A DNA stretch of 5,308 bases. Origin: Candidatus Zixiibacteriota bacterium. Its GTDB lineage: Bacteria; Zixibacteria; MSB-5A5; GN15; FEB-12. Where the stretch lies: positions 1 to 5,308 of the forward strand of contig QNAF01000196.1 in NCBI GenBank assembly GCA_003641405.1, written 5' to 3'. Below the pieces are notes generated by a model. The model saw nothing but the letters and a program-made list of their open reading frames with translations, was not told the origin of the DNA and did not search any database. Position 1 is the stretch's first letter; each line of letters begins with the position of its first letter. Of this stretch, positions 1 through 2,586 are shown piece after piece. A program made the position numbers and the translations under genes.

Positions 1-79
1 AGCAGCCATGAGAAAACTACTGACCATCATCAACACTATGCTCGCAAAAGGAGAAAACTGGAATCCAAAACTCACTTGA
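1..79 (+). CDS. C-terminal end of an IS110/IS116-family transposase (partial, 5' cut by window edge)
   Basis: The frame beginning at base 2 reads 25 residues, AAMRKLLTIINTMLAKGENW followed by NPKLT, and stops at TGA (77-79). The pattern [AC]-x-MRKLL-[TV]-I-x-N-x-ML-x5-W is what I know as the extreme C-terminus of IS110/IS116/IS902 transposases, which end just after the Transposase_20 domain. These enzymes (DEDD-type N-terminal domain plus a C-terminal serine-containing domain) move the element by RNA-guided recombination. Neither catalytic domain is visible here, so I cannot judge whether the gene is intact. The ATG at 8-10 is not treated as a start, because the frame is open to the left edge and no ribosome site precedes it. 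Only 25 residues support the call; a chance 25-codon open frame is possible, but the residue match is specific. Confidence 0.62.
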   Translation, partial: AAMRKLLTIINTMLAKGENWNPKLT

Positions 80-140
80 CAGCAAAGACAGTCCCTACTG
101 TTGATATTCACAGCGACCTGCATTGGCGGCCAATAGAAAA
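80..140. other. Non-coding gap between transposase stop and tRNA 3' end; probable IS right end
   Basis: This 61-base stretch lies between the transposase stop and the 3' end of the tRNA gene. If the element ends before the tRNA, as is likely, its right boundary must fall here. IS110-family elements have no conventional long terminal inverted repeats, so the exact end cannot be read from one copy. Two small palindromes are present: ACAGT-CCCT-ACTGT (88-101) and ATTGG-CGG-CCAAT (122-134). Neither has a T run on its 3' side, so neither is called a terminator. Confidence 0.4.
122..134. repeat. Short perfect palindrome ATTGG-CGG-CCAAT
   Basis: Five base pairs close a three-base loop, 7 bases beyond the tRNA 3' end. 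On the tRNA strand the transcript would read TTTTCT directly after the tRNA and then this small hairpin. It could help tRNA 3' processing or mark the edge of the mobile element, but a stem this short can arise by chance. Confidence 0.3.
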
Positions 141-214
141 TACGCCCAGGAGGACTCGAACCCCCAACCTTCTGGTCCGTAGCCAGACGCTCTATCCAAT
201 TAAGCTATGGGCGC
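141..214 (-). tRNA. tRNA-Arg (anticodon ACG)
   Basis: The minus strand folds into a full cloverleaf. The acceptor stem GCGCCCA pairs with TGGGCGT (seven pairs, the first a G-T wobble), followed by discriminator A. The D stem is GCTT/GAGC around a loop containing TTGGAT. The anticodon stem TCTGG/CCAGA closes the seven-base loop CTACGGA, with T33 and anticodon ACG at 34-36, read as arginine (CGN, A34 normally edited to inosine). The variable loop is AGGTT and the T arm is GGGGG-TTCGAGT-CCTCC. CCA is not encoded: the next bases are TTT, so it must be added after transcription. The gene is 74 bases long, normal for a tRNA without CCA. It lies 81 bases beyond the phosphatase stop codon on the same strand and has its own promoter. 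Confidence 0.97.
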
Positions 215-240
215 ATTACTTAATATCCAAACAGATCGTA

Positions 241-270
241 ATAGTAGCTACTCCCCCCCACTCTTGTCAA
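241..270 (-). promoter_or_regulatory. Sigma70-like promoter for tRNA-Arg
   Basis: On the minus strand a perfect -35 box TTGACA (265-270) is followed, after an 18-base spacer, by the -10 box TACTAT (241-246, 5 of 6 to TATAAT). A start about seven bases further on, near 234, would give a leader of about 20 bases before the mature tRNA 5' end at 214, which RNase P would remove. The spacer contains a run of seven G (253-259). The promoter lies in the gap between the phosphatase stop and the tRNA and so explains independent tRNA expression. It is a sequence match only. Confidence 0.65.
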
Positions 271-295
271 CTGTTTTGATTTTGGCTTCTATCGC

Positions 296-1336
296 CTATT
301 CGGTCTGGAGCCAGAGTATCAGCACCGCCACAATCACAAATGCGAGGAATATGCTTACCAGCATGACCCAATTAGTACCGGAATCGGAACTGTTGTCGCT
401 CTGAGTTTCGCCGGAAGGTGAGCTGAAACTGGATAGTTTCTCTATCCAGGCATCTTCAGCAGCCAGGACATCCTCGTTCTCTTCCTTTATTGTAAAGACT
501 TCGATTGGCGGCAACGGAGATTCATCGACACTGATAATTTCGATAGCGATAATCGAGACGTTGTCAGAGCCGCCCCGGTCGTTGGCCATCTGGATCAGAT
601 CAGCAGTCATTTTCTCCAGATCGTCCTGATGCCTGCGGGCTACTTCGAATATCTCGTCATCATCGGCAAATCCGCAGAGGCCGTCGGAGCAGAGGATAAA
701 CTTATCACCGGCTGCCACTTTGATAACACGGCAGTCAATAGCCACGTTCTCGCGCACTCCGAGGGCTCGTGTAATGACGTTTTTGCCTACAAAAGAGCTT
801 GCCTCTTCTTCGGAAAGGTCTTGGGTCTCCTGTATTTCCGCTACCCAGGAGTGATCTTTTGTCAGTGGTTCCAGGTCTCGCTGTCGTAGTCGATAAGCCC
901 GGCTGTCGCCCACATGCGCAACTGTCATGATATCCGACTCAAGCGCAACGGCTACGATTGTGGTTCCCATACCGGCGAGAGCCTGATCCACCAATGCCAT
1001 ATTGAATATAGACCGATTAGCCAGGCGGATGGACTTAACGAGAATCTCACCGTTTGGTGGAAGTGTCTGGTTGATCCCGATTTTCGAATCATCCAGCAGT
1101 GGTCGGCTGAAATGAGTGAAAGCATTCAACACGGTCTCAGAGGCGGTCATGGATGCCACTTCACCGGCCTGGTGTCCGCCCATACCGTCACAGACAGCAT
1201 ACACGTGATGGTTTTCGTCGAGGTGGATGAAATCCTCGTTGCCCGATCGGACCAGACCTACATCCGTTTTCCCGACTACTTTTACTTCAAACGCCAAAGG
1301 GCATCCTTGCTGCTGATTCCAATGTTCACCGGTCAC
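296..1336 (-). CDS. PP2C-family protein serine/threonine phosphatase with C-terminal membrane anchor (PstP/Stp/PrpC type)
   Basis: It would remove phosphate from phospho-Ser/Thr proteins with two Mn/Mg ions, reversing Hanks-type (PknB-like) kinases, at the cytoplasmic face of the membrane. The catalytic domain spans about residues 17-270. In order it shows TDVGLVRSGNEDF (24-36, with the phosphate-contacting Arg and NED), VYAVCDGMGGHQAGE (45-59, metal ligands D50/G51), GMGTT (122-126), AHVGDSRAYRL (140-150), a flap with KDHSWV (160-165), SDGL (217-220, D218) and GGSDNVS (255-261, D258). All core metal ligands are present, so it should be active. A polar, Ser/Asp-rich linker (about 284-320) leads to one hydrophobic segment (about 323-343), ending four residues later. 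Mycobacterial PstP has an extracellular domain after its helix; this protein has none. The start is GTG (1334-1336) with a weak ribosome site. TTG at codon 14 (1295-1297) has AAGGA six bases upstream and would keep the whole domain. No kinase or FHA gene is in the window. The stop is TAG. Confidence 0.95.
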   Translation of the reverse strand: MTGEHWNQQQGCPLAFEVKVVGKTDVGLVRSGNEDFIHLDENHHVYAVCDGMGGHQAGEVASMTASETVLNAFTHFSRPLLDDSKIGINQTLPPNGEILVKSIRLANRSIFNMALVDQALAGMGTTIVAVALESDIMTVAHVGDSRAYRLRQRDLEPLTKDHSWVAEIQETQDLSEEEASSFVGKNVITRALGVRENVAIDCRVIKVAAGDKFILCSDGLCGFADDDEIFEVARRHQDDLEKMTADLIQMANDRGGSDNVSIIAIEIISVDESPLPPIEVFTIKEENEDVLAAEDAWIEKLSSFSSPSGETQSDNSSDSGTNWVMLVSIFLAFVIVAVLILWLQTE

Positions 1337-1399
1337 GCATCCGCTGTTTCAACAAGCTAATGTAAAGCAAATATCACGCGACAACACAATCCACACAAC
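1337..1399. promoter_or_regulatory. Upstream region of the phosphatase gene, no clear promoter
   Basis: This is the only space in which the phosphatase could have its own promoter, because the upstream operon is closed by the hairpin at 1400-1434. On the minus strand the best partial matches are TTGTGT-N16-TGATAT and a TACATT box nearer the start. None is convincing, and no operator-like symmetry is seen. The role is inferred from position only. Confidence 0.25.
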
Positions 1400-1434
1400 A
1401 AAAAAAAGACCTCGGCGGGCGCCAGGGTCTTTTT
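1400..1434. terminator. Bidirectional intrinsic terminator
   Basis: AAAAAGACC (1403-1411) pairs perfectly with GGTCTTTTT (1426-1434). After one wobble and one mismatch, the inner GGC/GCC (1414-1416 with 1421-1423) closes a four-base loop. On the minus strand the stem is followed by eight T (complement of the A run 1400-1407), and it begins 29 bases beyond the TAG of the 348-residue secreted protein, so it should end that operon. On the plus strand it is followed by a run of five T (1430-1434) and could also stop opposing transcription. It separates the secreted-protein unit from the phosphatase gene. Confidence 0.85.
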
Positions 1435-1462
1435 GGTGGTGTTGATAAAAGGGAATGAGGGG

Positions 1463-2509
1463 CTATTTCATCAGAATCATTTTTCTACTCTGGGCATAAC
1501 TCTGCGTGACCACACGGTAGAAATACACACCACTGGACAGATTGTAGCCGCTAAACTCGATTTCATGTGGTCCTGTGCCAAGCATGCCCAGTTCTCGACC
1601 TTCTACCTGCCGTCCAAGAATATCGTAGACTTCAAACCGTACTGTCGAAGCAGTTGGCAGATCAAAGGCGATAGTCGTGCTGGGGTTAAACGGGTTGGGA
1701 TAGTTCTGGTGCACAGTAAAGGAGGCTGGCAGACCGTCCGGATCGCTCGGATCTTCGACATCGGTGATCGTTCGGTAGATATCGACTGTGCTCTCGACCT
1801 TCTGAGTAGTGTCAAGGTTTGAGTAGACAGAGTAGGAAACAACATTCAGCGTATCCACTGCCCAGAGAGGTGCCCTGATTGAGAAATACACAGTGACAAT
1901 CTCGTTCGGGTCTGCGTAGACAAAGCTGTCAGGCTCAAAGGCTTCCCAGTCGTTTACACCGGTGCCGCCCGGTTGAGACATGCTCAGGTTAACGGAATAG
2001 AAATCAAGGCCGTCGCCGTCATTGCGAACTTCCACCGGAATCGTAATAGTGGCACCGGGTGCTACGACCTGCGCCCCCGGCAGGGTTATTCCGGTAATTG
2101 CCACAGTGCTGGTCGCCGACAGCTGAACATTCTGTCCAGATAGGTCGTTCCAAATAGGGTCGCCCGTAACCACCGTAGCCAATCGGCCGTTGATCTTGAA
2201 GGTAATCGTGTCGTTAGCTACCGCGCCTTCGTCTACACCAGGTGTCTCTCCATCATCACCGTAAACAGGCATGAAGCCGAATCCACCGGCTGTTATGACT
2301 GCTTTGCGACCACAGAGGATACCGTCAGGATCAAAAGCCTCAATAATTGTTCCTGCCGGCATAAGTGCTCCGTTGAGTGTGGAACTGTACAGTGTATCAA
2401 AGAAATCCGTGTAGAACGGTGTTACCTGAATCTCTTGCGCCTGTACACCCGTACACAAAATGGCAGCCAATCCCACCATCAGGACCAAGCTCGTCAATCT
2501 TCTTTTCAC
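1463..2509 (-). CDS. Secreted protein with GFMPVY module, Ig-like domain and type IX-type C-terminal sorting domain
   Basis: A 348-residue exported protein of unknown function. A signal peptide (residues 1-24) has KRR, a hydrophobic core LVLMVGLAAIL and a likely type I cleavage after VQA; AILC is not a proper lipobox, so a lipoprotein is unlikely. Residues about 30-133 hold the module shared with the neighbouring gene: NGALMPAGTIIEAFDPDG, GGFGFMPVYGDD (75-86), TITFKINGR. Residues about 134-247 look like an Ig/NEW3- or CARDB-like beta sandwich (PGATITIPVEVRNDGDG). Residues 262-348 are a sorting domain (TIGR04183-like): QNYPNPFNPSTTI (268-280), VYDILGRQV, SSGVYFYRV, ending SRKMILMK. In type IX secretion such domains direct passage across the outer membrane and are usually removed or attached to the surface. 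The GTG start (2507-2509) is preferred because it leads straight into the charged n-region; the ribosome site is weak. It lies 77 bases after the long surface-protein gene, probably co-transcribed, and ends at the terminator near 1400-1434. Confidence 0.85.
   Translation of the reverse strand: MKRRLTSLVLMVGLAAILCTGVQAQEIQVTPFYTDFFDTLYSSTLNGALMPAGTIIEAFDPDGILCGRKAVITAGGFGFMPVYGDDGETPGVDEGAVANDTITFKINGRLATVVTGDPIWNDLSGQNVQLSATSTVAITGITLPGAQVVAPGATITIPVEVRNDGDGLDFYSVNLSMSQPGGTGVNDWEAFEPDSFVYADPNEIVTVYFSIRAPLWAVDTLNVVSYSVYSNLDTTQKVESTVDIYRTITDVEDPSDPDGLPASFTVHQNYPNPFNPSTTIAFDLPTASTVRFEVYDILGRQVEGRELGMLGTGPHEIEFSGYNLSSGVYFYRVVTQSYAQSRKMILMK
2111..2422 (-). repeat. GFMPVY module, copy in the 348-residue protein
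   Basis: Residues about 30-133. Landmarks are DTLYSSTLNG, MPAGTIIEAFDPDGILCG, GGFGFMPVYGDD, a short acidic loop, then NDTITFKINGRLA and a closing strand QNVQLSA. It aligns over its whole length with the two copies in the next gene. This copy has the fullest acidic loop, GETPGVDEGA. I do not recognise a named family; the hydrophobic/polar alternation suggests an all-beta fold (inference). Confidence 0.75.
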
Positions 2510-2528
2510 GCTTTCACCACTCTTGTTG

Positions 2529-2558
2529 TTGGCCGACCGAACGGAATCGATCGGCCAA
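2529..2558. repeat. Intergenic inverted repeat TTGGCCGA / TCGGCCAA
   Basis: A perfect 8-bp stem (2529-2536 with 2551-2558) around a 14-base loop sits in the 77-base gap between the two secreted-protein genes. On the gene strand it is followed by CAACAAGAG, not a T run, so it is not a standard terminator. It could be an mRNA processing or stability element that sets the ratio of the two proteins, or an operator; the sequence does not decide. Confidence 0.55.
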
Positions 2559-2586
2559 TCAGTAAGGTTTTATCCAAATCAGAATG

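Noticed and set aside
88..101. ACAGT-CCCT-ACTGT hairpin as a terminator for the transposase or tRNA
   Set aside because: The stem is only five pairs and no T run follows on either strand.
76..279. Plus-strand open frame of 67 codons with a TTG start
   Set aside because: It runs antisense through the whole tRNA gene and its promoter; the protein has no recognisable motif and no ribosome site at a proper distance.
629..1360. Plus-strand open frames (629-889, 914-1360) opposite the phosphatase
   Set aside because: They are antisense to a PP2C domain with all motifs intact, and their translations show no domain or signal. They are shadows of the real gene.
1603..1845. Minus-strand 80-codon frame inside the 348-residue gene
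   Set aside because: It is out of frame within the Ig-like and sorting domain coding sequence, rich in Arg/Ser/Thr/Pro from frame shift, and without a motif.
2436..2509. Possible lipoprotein signal in the 348-residue protein
   Set aside because: The only cysteine near the hydrophobic core is in AILC, which lacks the small residue needed at -1. VQA at 22-24 fits ordinary signal peptidase I better.
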